From NCBI GenBank assembly GCA_947625395.1, contig CANQOD010000039.1:1-9295 (forward strand): a stretch of DNA of 9,295 bases, read 5' to 3'. Numbering within the stretch: position 1 is the first letter of the stretch; every line of letters begins with the position of its first letter. The notes under the pieces are model-generated. The model was given only the letters and a program-made list of their open reading frames with translations. It had not been told where the DNA came from and ran no database searches. This document shows positions 1 to 5,158 of this stretch, piece by piece. The DNA is from an uncultured Bacilli bacterium (GTDB lineage: Bacteria > Bacillota_I > Bacilli_A > RF39 > UBA660). Position numbers and translations under genes: made by a program.

Positions 1-74
1 AAAGTGGCTCAACTTGGTAGAGCACCTGGTTTGGGACCAGGCGGTTGCAGGTTCAAATCCTGTCTTTCCGACCA
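1..74 (+). tRNA. tRNA-Pro(UGG), 5' end cut by the window edge
   Basis: A cloverleaf can be drawn by eye. The D stem is GCTC/GAGC (7-10 and 20-23). The anticodon stem is CCTGG/CCAGG (25-29 and 37-41) around the loop TTTGGGA, which places anticodon TGG at 32-34 and so reads proline codons. A TTCAAAT T-loop follows. The 3' acceptor strand CTTTCCG (64-70), discriminator A and an encoded CCA (72-74) are present. Only AAAG of the 5' acceptor strand is inside the window, so three bases (expected CGG) are missing. It may be the last member of a tRNA array lying to the left, since a terminator follows directly. Confidence 0.96.
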
Positions 75-85
75 TTTTGATTATC

Positions 86-109
86 AGCCTTGGAAACTCA
101 AGGCTTTTT
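86..109 (+). terminator. Rho-independent terminator after tRNA-Pro
   Basis: A perfect 7-bp stem AGCCTTG/CAAGGCT (86-92 and 99-105) with loop GAAACT runs straight into TTTTT (105-109). It lies 12 bases after the tRNA CCA end and would close the tRNA transcript before the nuclease gene at 143. Confidence 0.88.
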
Positions 110-142
110 CTTTGCATAAAAGAAACGTTAGGATGTGATAAG

Positions 143-898
143 ATGAAAATAGTTTCTTGGAATGTTGCTGGATTTAGAGCTTGCCTAAAAAAAGGATTTG
201 AAGATTTTTTCAAAGAAATTGATGCAGATATTTTTTGCTTACAAGAAGTAAAAGCCGTTCGAAGCCAAATTCCTTTTTTAGCGAAAAATTATATTGATTT
301 TTTAAATCCGGCAGAAAAGAAAGGATATTCAGGAACACTTATTTATACCAAAAAAGAACCATTACAAGTCACGTTTGGAATTGGTATAGAAGAACATGAC
401 CATGAAGGAAGAGTAATTACCTTAGAATTTGAAGAGTTTTATCTAGTAAATGTCTATGTTCCTAATGTAAAACGTGATTTGTCAAGATTGAGTTATCGCA
501 TGCGTTGGGAAGATGATTTTCGAAACTATTTAAAAAAATTAGAGGAAAAGCATCCTGTTATTGTATGTGGTGATTTGAATGTTGCCCATGAAGAAATAGA
601 TATTAAAAATGCCAAAGAAAATATAGGGCATGCAGGCTTCACAAATGAAGAACGGGAAAAAATGACAGAACTTTTAGAAAGTGGCTTCGTTGACACTTAT
701 CGTTATTTTCATCCAAAACAACAGGATAAGTATACTTGGTGGAGTTATATGCCAGGCGTAAGAGAAAGAAATATTGGTTGGAGAATCGATTACTTTCTTT
801 GTTCCAAATCCTTTCTACCACATGTTAAAAAGACAATGATTTACGACCAAATTCTTGGAAGTGACCATTGTCCAATTGGGTTAGAAATAGAAAAATAA
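143..898 (+). CDS. xth: Exodeoxyribonuclease III / AP endonuclease (Xth family)
   Basis: A 251-residue Mg2+-dependent nuclease of the exonuclease-endonuclease-phosphatase fold. The family cleaves DNA at abasic sites and has 3'-5' exonuclease and 3'-phosphatase activity in base excision repair. Family motifs appear in order: SWNVAG (5-10, Asn7), LQEVK (33-37, metal ligand Glu35), NVYVPN (103-108, Tyr105), GDLNVAH (143-149, Asp144 and Asn146), WRIDYF (213-218, Asp216) and SDHCP (240-244, catalytic Asp241-His242). Length and motif spacing fit the family. The frame stays open upstream to position 14, but those codons lie inside the tRNA and its terminator. ATG 143 is therefore the start, preceded by AGGA at 130-133. 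No convincing promoter is visible between the terminator and the start. The next gene follows after 35 bases with no terminator, so the two are probably co-transcribed. In many Firmicutes this gene is called exoA or xth; the symbol is by family. Confidence 0.95.
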   Translation: MKIVSWNVAGFRACLKKGFEDFFKEIDADIFCLQEVKAVRSQIPFLAKNYIDFLNPAEKKGYSGTLIYTKKEPLQVTFGIGIEEHDHEGRVITLEFEEFYLVNVYVPNVKRDLSRLSYRMRWEDDFRNYLKKLEEKHPVIVCGDLNVAHEEIDIKNAKENIGHAGFTNEEREKMTELLESGFVDTYRYFHPKQQDKYTWWSYMPGVRERNIGWRIDYFLCSKSFLPHVKKTMIYDQILGSDHCPIGLEIEK

Positions 899-933
899 TC
901 AAAAAAAATAATAAGCAAAAAAGAGGGAAGTTT

Positions 934-1713
934 ATGAAAAATATTCATCGAAAAGAGTTGGTTCTATTTGGTTTAGGAATCTTGTTCTGTTGTTTATGTT
1001 TTGGCGTCTTTTTTCTAGGAAAAGCCTTATTTGCCCCTTCATCTAATGAAAAACAAAACGCTTCTAAACAAGAAATTGTTGAAGAGGAAGAACAACTTCA
1101 TCAAGAAGAACAATCCCAAGAAGAGTCATCTTCTAAGAGCACAAATGATTCAACACAAACAGAAGCATCACATGAAAATCAACCATCTACACCATCGGCA
1201 TCCTCTCAAGGAACGACATCTAGTGAAAGCGCCAACATTGAAATCACACCCAGCGAAGCAAGTGTCATTTCCTATTTTCAAGAACAAGAACAACTCGTAA
1301 ACAATGGACATGAAAGCGATACGAGTCTTATTGAAAAAGTAAAGACAGGCTTTCATACAATCTATCAATTTCTTTTTGAAGGTGGAACCATTCAAGGATA
1401 CACTTTCTGTTCACTTTCTGCTAAGGCCAAATTACAAGTCTTAAAAATCGCTCTTACAATTGATAATAAAATTGATACACTTTTTCCCAATTATAAAGCA
1501 AAAATCAAAAGTGGTGTGTCCAATTTAAAAACGAAAGCCATTGCCAAATATTTAGAAGTGACCGCTAAAATTTGCGAAAGTTATCCAGATACGTGTACAC
1601 AAGCAAGAGAAGATTTTAAAAATATGAAACAAAGCTTTGGCTTTACCTTTTCTATGATAAAAGATTTATTCAAAGAAGGAAGCAGTGCTTTAAAGGAATG
1701 GTATAACAGTTAG
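934..1713 (+). CDS. Unrecognised membrane-anchored protein with Ser/Glu-rich linker
   Basis: I do not recognise this 259-residue protein. The N-terminus (1-7) is basic and is followed by a single hydrophobic segment at about 9-33 with three cysteines (19, 20, 22). There is no lipobox and no clear signal-peptidase site, so a signal anchor with the rest outside the cell is likely. Residues 36-107 are a low-complexity Ser/Thr/Glu/Gln/Asn linker, typical of an extracytoplasmic spacer. Residues 108-259 look like a mostly helical domain with three cysteines (159, 214, 221); Cys214 and Cys221 could form a local disulfide, but that is a guess. ATG 934 is chosen because GAGGGA (923-928) sits five bases upstream; the longer frame from 868 overlaps the nuclease gene and lacks such a site. 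It lies 35 bases after the nuclease and shares its transcript up to the terminator at 1712. The genomic pairing alone does not suggest a function. Confidence 0.85.
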   Translation: MKNIHRKELVLFGLGILFCCLCFGVFFLGKALFAPSSNEKQNASKQEIVEEEEQLHQEEQSQEESSSKSTNDSTQTEASHENQPSTPSASSQGTTSSESANIEITPSEASVISYFQEQEQLVNNGHESDTSLIEKVKTGFHTIYQFLFEGGTIQGYTFCSLSAKAKLQVLKIALTIDNKIDTLFPNYKAKIKSGVSNLKTKAIAKYLEVTAKICESYPDTCTQAREDFKNMKQSFGFTFSMIKDLFKEGSSALKEWYNS

Positions 1714-1733
1714 AGGAACAATCCTCTTTTTTT
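1712..1733 (+). terminator. Rho-independent terminator overlapping a stop codon
   Basis: A perfect 6-bp stem AGAGGA/TCCTCT (1712-1717 and 1722-1727) with loop ACAA is followed by seven T (1727-1733). The first two stem bases are the last two bases of the TAG stop at 1711-1713, so the hairpin starts within the coding sequence. It separates the nuclease/anchored-protein unit from the HerA-type gene. Confidence 0.9.
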
Positions 1734-1760
1734 GTCTAAGCAATTTTAGGAAAGACAAAA

Positions 1761-1847
1761 ATGAACTTTCAGAAATTCAAAAAAGACAAATTGATTGGCA
1801 CAACAATCGCTTTGGAATCGTCTTTTATTCTTGAAGTTTTGTATTAA
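1761..1847 (+). CDS. Possible 28-codon small ORF upstream of the HerA-type gene
   Basis: ATG 1761 opens a 28-codon frame ending at TAA 1845-1847. AGGAAAG (1748-1754) stands six bases before it and could serve as a ribosome binding site. The peptide begins MNFQKFKKDK, so its N-terminus is basic and the remainder is mixed. Against it: no promoter is visible between the preceding terminator and this frame, and the likely -35 of the next gene (1831-1836) lies within it. It could be a leader peptide, a gene remnant or chance. I recognise no family. Confidence 0.2.
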   Translation: MNFQKFKKDKLIGTTIALESSFILEVLY

Positions 1848-1860
1848 AACATGATATACT
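1831..1860 (+). promoter_or_regulatory. Sigma-A-type promoter for the HerA-type gene
   Basis: TTGAAG (1831-1836), an 18-base spacer and TATACT (1855-1860), with TG at 1852-1853 giving an extended -10. Transcription would start near 1867, about 20 bases before the ATG at 1889. It is placed correctly after the upstream terminator. Confidence 0.7.
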
Positions 1861-1875
1861 GATAAAAGAATAAGA

Positions 1876-1881
1876 AGGTGG
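1876..1881 (+). promoter_or_regulatory. Ribosome binding site deciding the HerA-type start
   Basis: AGGTGG ends at 1881. ATG 1883 would be only one base away, while ATG 1889 is seven bases away. This favours the second ATG as the start. Confidence 0.65.
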
Positions 1882-1888
1882 CATGAAA

Positions 1889-3673
1889 ATGTTAGGAAAG
1901 ATTGTAGAAATTGTTGACAATCAAGTATTTGTAGAACTGACAATTGATATGACCAGTCAGGCCAATCTGATTAATATTCATGTCATCTTTGAAAACGGTC
2001 CTAAAAAAATTGTTGGAGAAATCGTAAATACATCTAAAACAACGTTAAAAGCCAATATTGTTGGTGAACTACAAAATGGCATTTTCACGCCAGGTTCTAC
2101 CGAAAAGCCTTCTTTTAAATCCATTGTTCGAATTATTACAATGGAAGAACTAGAGCTTGTTTTAGGTTCACAGACTTTAACCAAAAATGAAACTTATTTT
2201 GGCCTTTCTAATATTTATGAAAATTATCGAATCAATGTCAATACCAATCAATTTTTCAGTAATCACTTTGCCATTTTAGGAAATAGTGGTGCTGGAAAAT
2301 CCTTTACAGTCAGTCGGTTATTTCAAAATATTTTTGCTCGTGCAGATGCCCCTGTTGGTGCCAATATTTTTATGTTTGATGCCTATGGTGAATATACCAA
2401 CGCTTTCAAAGATTTAGAGAAAGTCAATCCCAATATTCACTATAAAACTTATACGACCAATACACACTATGCAGATACAGAAGTGATTCAAATTCCACTT
2501 TGGTTATTAGATGTTGATGATTTTGCGTTGCTTTTAGATGTCACCACACCAAGCCAATTACCCATTATTGAAAAAGCCTTGCATCTAGTTCCTATTTTGA
2601 CAGGAACTTCTGAAGAAGTCATTAAAGAAAAGAATAATATTATAGCCAAAGCATTGTTGGATATTTTATTGTCAGGAAAAGAATCTACTAAAATTCGTGA
2701 CCAGTTAATCGCAGTATTGACGAAGTTTAATACACCTGATTTGAACTTGGAAACACAAATTGTCCAACCTGGTTACACGAGAACGTTTAAACAATGTCTT
2801 TATATTGATAAAATGGGGAAATTGCAAGAGATGGAACTCGTTGTTTCCTTTATAAAGGAATTTATTATTGAAGAAGATACTCCTAATGCAAATGTTCCTA
2901 TGAAGACAAGTAAAGATGTGAAATTCTCCTTAAAAGATTTAGAGATGGCAATGGATTTTGCCTTGATTTCTGAAGGAATTTTAAAAAGTGATAAAATTTT
3001 TGATACAGCCAATATATTAAGTGTTCGACTTCATTCTTTAGTTGAAAGCCCTGCAAGTATTTATTTTGATTGTAAAGAATATATGTCAAGAAGTACGTAT
3101 ATTTCAAAATTGTTGACACATTATACTGGTGTCAAATGTCAACTTGTCAACTTTAATATTAATTATGTGGATGACCGCATGGCTAAAGTGATTACTAAAA
3201 TTATTTCTAAAATTCTCTTTAACTATGCCGTAGAAAATCCACATCGTGGCAGTGTTCCTTTTCATATTGTTATTGAAGAGGCCCATCGATATGTGCAAAA
3301 TGACCATGATGTTGACATTATTGGCTATAATATTTTTGATAGAATTACCAAAGAGGGACGGAAGTATGGCGTTTTGTTAGGACTCATTACTCAAAGACCT
3401 TGTGAACTTTCAGATACTGCTATTTCCCAGTGTTCCAATTTCATTATTCTGCGAATTTTGCATCCTAAAGATTTAGAGTACATCAAGAATATGGTTCCTG
3501 ATATTTCTAAAGAAGTTGTTGAACAATTGAAAAGTTTAAAACCTGGAAATTGTATCGCTTTTGGCCAAGCTTTTCGTCTGCCGATTTCGATGCATTTTGA
3601 AAAACCAAATCCGGAACCATTGTCCAATAACGTTGACATTACATCAATTTGGTATCAACAAAATAACCATTGA
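1889..3673 (+). CDS. HerA-type DNA-translocating ATPase (HAS barrel + DUF87)
   Basis: A 594-residue P-loop ATPase of the HerA/FtsK superfamily. HerA proteins form hexameric rings that pump DNA, classically with the nuclease NurA in end resection, and in some systems as the motor of anti-phage defence. Residues 1 to about 95 are beta-rich and fit the HAS-barrel. Walker A is GNSGAGKS (131-138, Lys137), followed by FMFDAYGEY (161-169), a common HerA feature. Walker B ends in IEEAHR with Glu463 and Glu464. KEGRKYG and TQRP (Arg503 the likely arginine finger) close the ATPase core, as in HerA. The middle region (about 180-430) is a long helical insertion. It has its own promoter, and the next gene has a separate promoter after a 62-base gap. 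No NurA, SIR2 or other nuclease partner lies in the window, so it is an orphan here. Family assignment is firm; the cellular role is not. Confidence 0.9.
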   Translation: MLGKIVEIVDNQVFVELTIDMTSQANLINIHVIFENGPKKIVGEIVNTSKTTLKANIVGELQNGIFTPGSTEKPSFKSIVRIITMEELELVLGSQTLTKNETYFGLSNIYENYRINVNTNQFFSNHFAILGNSGAGKSFTVSRLFQNIFARADAPVGANIFMFDAYGEYTNAFKDLEKVNPNIHYKTYTTNTHYADTEVIQIPLWLLDVDDFALLLDVTTPSQLPIIEKALHLVPILTGTSEEVIKEKNNIIAKALLDILLSGKESTKIRDQLIAVLTKFNTPDLNLETQIVQPGYTRTFKQCLYIDKMGKLQEMELVVSFIKEFIIEEDTPNANVPMKTSKDVKFSLKDLEMAMDFALISEGILKSDKIFDTANILSVRLHSLVESPASIYFDCKEYMSRSTYISKLLTHYTGVKCQLVNFNINYVDDRMAKVITKIISKILFNYAVENPHRGSVPFHIVIEEAHRYVQNDHDVDIIGYNIFDRITKEGRKYGVLLGLITQRPCELSDTAISQCSNFIILRILHPKDLEYIKNMVPDISKEVVEQLKSLKPGNCIAFGQAFRLPISMHFEKPNPEPLSNNVDITSIWYQQNNH

Positions 3674-3689
3674 ACTACTTGCAAGTAGT
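3674..3689. promoter_or_regulatory. Perfect 16-bp palindrome over the sepF -35 region
   Basis: ACTACTTGCAAGTAGT is an uninterrupted, perfectly self-complementary 16-mer starting one base after the HerA-type stop codon. It lacks a loop and a T-tract, so it is a poor terminator. TTGCAA (3679-3684) at its centre is the best -35 for the downstream promoter, so a dimeric regulator bound here would compete with RNA polymerase. The operator role is inferred. Confidence 0.5.
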
Positions 3690-3708
3690 ATAGGGAATAT
3701 GATAAAAT
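3679..3708 (+). promoter_or_regulatory. Promoter for sepF-divIVA
   Basis: TTGCAA (3679-3684), an 18-base spacer and TAAAAT (3703-3708), with TG at 3700-3701 as an extended -10. The predicted start is near 3715, about 20 bases before the sepF ATG. The -35 falls inside the palindrome at 3674-3689. Confidence 0.6.
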
Positions 3709-3735
3709 GAAAAAAGATAAGATGGAGGGATAGAT

Positions 3736-4164
3736 ATGGCATTAGATAAATTAAAAAAATTAATTGGTGGAGAAGAAGAACCAGAAGAAAATATTAAAGA
3801 AGAGGAATACTATAAAGTGTCAAGAGAAGAATACAGCTATAACCAAGGAACAGCTGGCAGTAAAATGATGCTTTTAGAACCACGTGCTTATTCAGAAAGT
3901 CAACAAATTGCTGACCATTTAAAAGAACGGAATGCAGTTGTGGTCAATTTAAAACGAGTGACGCCCGACCAAGCAAAGAGAATTGTTGATTTTTTAAGTG
4001 GAACACTTTATGCCATTGGAGGCGATTTACAAAAATTAGGTGGAGGGATTTTCTTATGTACTCCTAATAATGTAGAAGTAGATGGAAAAATTACGGATGA
4101 TGTACCTCCAAAACCAGCAAAACCAAAACGTGCTGAAAAAGAAGACGACGATTTTAACTGGTAA
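3736..4164 (+). CDS. sepF: Cell division protein SepF
   Basis: A 142-residue cytoplasmic, membrane-bound partner of FtsZ that bundles and tethers FtsZ filaments and helps form the septum in Gram-positive bacteria. The N-terminal MALDKLKKLIG (1-11) matches the short amphipathic membrane-binding helix of SepF. An acidic, Tyr-containing linker follows (13-37). The SepF core runs from about 44 to 117, with VVVNL (68-72), RIVDFLSG (82-89), YAIGGDLQKLG (92-102) and IFLCTP (105-110), the conserved FtsZ-binding and dimer region. The tail (122-142) is Pro/Lys/Asp-rich and ends FNW. GGAGGGA (3724-3730) lies five bases before ATG 3736. A divIVA-family gene follows 38 bases later with no terminator, as in ylm/sepF clusters, although ylmG and ylmH are not between them. 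Confidence 0.96.
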   Translation: MALDKLKKLIGGEEEPEENIKEEEYYKVSREEYSYNQGTAGSKMMLLEPRAYSESQQIADHLKERNAVVVNLKRVTPDQAKRIVDFLSGTLYAIGGDLQKLGGGIFLCTPNNVEVDGKITDDVPPKPAKPKRAEKEDDDFNW

Positions 4165-4189
4165 AAAAGTAGTCTAAGCTTACCGAATT

Positions 4190-4199
4190 GGAGGTGAGG
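4190..4199 (+). promoter_or_regulatory. Ribosome binding site deciding the divIVA GTG start
   Basis: GGAGGTGAGG contains GGAGGTGA, a full-length match to the 16S 3' end. Its GGAGG core ends eight bases before GTG 4203. The in-frame TTG at 4188 and GTG at 4194 overlap this site and cannot be the start. Confidence 0.8.
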
Positions 4200-4202
4200 A
4201 AA

Positions 4203-4637
4203 GTGGAGAAATTTAACTATGAAACAAATGGTTATAATCGCGAAGAAGTCAACAACTTTGTGAAAGAAGTGATTCACGAAACAGAAGGAATCATTGAAAA
4301 ATGTGCGAGTCAAAAAGAAGAAATCGTGAAATTAAAAGAAAAAATTTCTCACTATGAATCCCTCGAAGACACAATGAAAAAAGCGCTTCTCAATGCAGAG
4401 AAAACTGGTGATAATGTAAAACGGCTTGCTAGAGAAGAAGCAGATTTGATTGTAGAAGATGCAAAACACAATGCTTCAAGAATTGTCAATGAAGCATTAT
4501 TAAAAGCGGAAAGCATTGAAAAAGAAGCAGACTTGTTAAATAAGAATATTAAAATCTTTAAACGTAAATTAAAAGTTATTGTTGAACAACAAGAAGCCAT
4601 TGTTGAAGAAATTGAAACACTTGAATTAGTTGAGTAG
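4203..4637 (+). CDS. divIVA: DivIVA family protein
   Basis: A 144-residue coiled-coil protein. DivIVA marks septa and poles by binding negatively curved membrane and recruits division, sporulation or wall-synthesis partners. From memory of B. subtilis DivIVA, GYNREEVNNF (10-19) aligns with its GYDEDEVNEF. The later segment from LEDT (45-48) through ADLIVEDA and SRIVNEAL to about 120 follows the second coiled coil, including the NA.RI.NE.L pattern. The start is GTG 4203, set by a very strong ribosome binding site. The N-terminus is shorter than usual: the LTP..I segment is absent, and the positions aligned with the membrane-contacting Phe17-Arg18 are Thr8-Asn9. It is downstream of sepF without a terminator, so it is probably in the same operon. 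The alternative is a DivIVA paralogue with another localisation cue. Confidence 0.9.
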   Translation: MEKFNYETNGYNREEVNNFVKEVIHETEGIIEKCASQKEEIVKLKEKISHYESLEDTMKKALLNAEKTGDNVKRLAREEADLIVEDAKHNASRIVNEALLKAESIEKEADLLNKNIKIFKRKLKVIVEQQEAIVEEIETLELVE

Positions 4638-4691
4638 TTTCTTTTTTTTCAAAAAAATGCAAGAAAGGAAGAAAAGTTTTTTAAAATGTTG

Positions 4692-4697
4692 TAAAAT
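4692..4697 (+). promoter_or_regulatory. Weak -10 candidate before the prepilin gene
   Basis: TAAAAT stands 17 bases before the prepilin ATG, but no TTGACA-like hexamer is found 16-19 bases upstream. The gap between divIVA and the prepilin (4638-4714) holds only A/T runs and no GC-stemmed terminator, so read-through from sepF-divIVA is equally possible. Confidence 0.25.
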
Positions 4698-4714
4698 AAA
4701 AATAGGTGATACAA

Positions 4715-5158
4715 ATGCAGAAAAAGGGATTTACTTTGGTTGAATTATTAGCTGTGATTGTGATTATGGGACTTCTTTTAATTATCATTGTTCCTTCAAT
4801 TAATAATCTTCAAAAGCAGAATAAAAGACAAGCATATGAGCTTTATGCGAAAAGTGCGATTCCTGCAGCGAAACTTTATGTAGAAGATAAAAAAGAGAGT
4901 TTTTCCTTACATTATAATTGGACAACAAACTGTTATATTCCAATTACGTACCAACAATTAGTTGCCGCAGATTTATTAAAACCTTATAGTGATAGACGTT
5001 ATGATTGTAGTCATCTTACTGTCGCAGTCTATCAGAGAAGCGGAAAGACAATGAATTATGCCTATCAGTTGACATGTTATGATACACAAAAAGGAAATGC
5101 TGAAGTGTATAATGAATCTACCTTTAAGGGAGGCATTGGTGTCTGTGCAACAAAGTAA
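4715..5158 (+). CDS. Type IV prepilin-like protein (N-terminal methylation motif)
   Basis: A 147-residue pilin or pseudopilin. MQKKG is a five-residue leader, and cleavage by a prepilin peptidase is expected between Gly5 and Phe6 in KKGFTLVELL. Glu10 becomes the conserved Glu5 of the mature protein. Residues 6-28 form the hydrophobic helix that anchors the subunit and packs the filament core. The rest is a helix plus a beta-rich head with four cysteines (73, 98, 121, 144), enough for two disulfides. The frame opens earlier at GTG 4706, but AGGTGA (4704-4709) is the ribosome binding site for ATG 4715, five bases away. No assembly ATPase, platform protein or peptidase gene is in the window. The stop codon lies 20 bases inside the next gene, so the two are likely translationally coupled. 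It could resemble ComGC-type competence pseudopilins, but I cannot assign a subtype. Confidence 0.88.
   Translation: MQKKGFTLVELLAVIVIMGLLLIIIVPSINNLQKQNKRQAYELYAKSAIPAAKLYVEDKKESFSLHYNWTTNCYIPITYQQLVAADLLKPYSDRRYDCSHLTVAVYQRSGKTMNYAYQLTCYDTQKGNAEVYNESTFKGGIGVCATK
5128..5133 (+). promoter_or_regulatory. Ribosome binding site inside the prepilin gene
   Basis: GGGAGG lies within the last codons of the prepilin gene. GTG 5139 is five bases downstream and in the U32 frame; TTG 5136 is too close and GTG 5145 is eleven bases away. The upstream ATG at 5079 has no comparable site. Confidence 0.65.

Noticed and set aside
14..142. In-frame upstream extension of the exodeoxyribonuclease III gene
   Set aside because: These codons lie in the tRNA-Pro and its terminator, and the family's conserved N-terminus begins exactly at ATG 143.
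113..142. Possible promoter before the nuclease gene
   Set aside because: Only weak matches are found (TTGGAA at 90-95 with CATAAA at 115-120, a 19-base spacer), and the -35 lies within the tRNA terminator stem.
868..933. Upstream start for the membrane-anchored protein
   Set aside because: It overlaps the end of the nuclease gene and lacks a ribosome binding site, while ATG 934 has GAGGGA five bases upstream.
1031..1300. 89-codon Lys/His-rich frame inside the anchored-protein gene
   Set aside because: It is an out-of-frame reading of the Ser/Glu-rich linker with no ribosome binding site; the composition is an artefact of the repeated codons.
1168..1943. Reverse-strand frames at 1168-1395 and 1746-1943
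   Set aside because: They are opposite well-supported + strand genes or cross the promoter at 1831-1860, and show no recognisable protein features.
2800..3639. Several reverse-strand frames of 67-82 codons across the HerA-type gene
   Set aside because: The HerA motifs fix the coding strand; these are shadows of AT-rich coding sequence.
4174..4181. TAAGCTTA palindrome between sepF and divIVA
   Set aside because: An 8-base AT-rich palindrome is expected by chance and is not placed at a promoter.
4638..4666. T-run/A-run hairpin after divIVA
   Set aside because: It pairs only A with T, lacks a GC stem, and has an interruption, so it would be a poor terminator.
5079..5138. ATG start at 5079 for the U32 gene
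   Set aside because: It would overlap the prepilin by 80 bases, has no ribosome binding site, and adds residues unlike the family's usual start just before ELLCPAGD.
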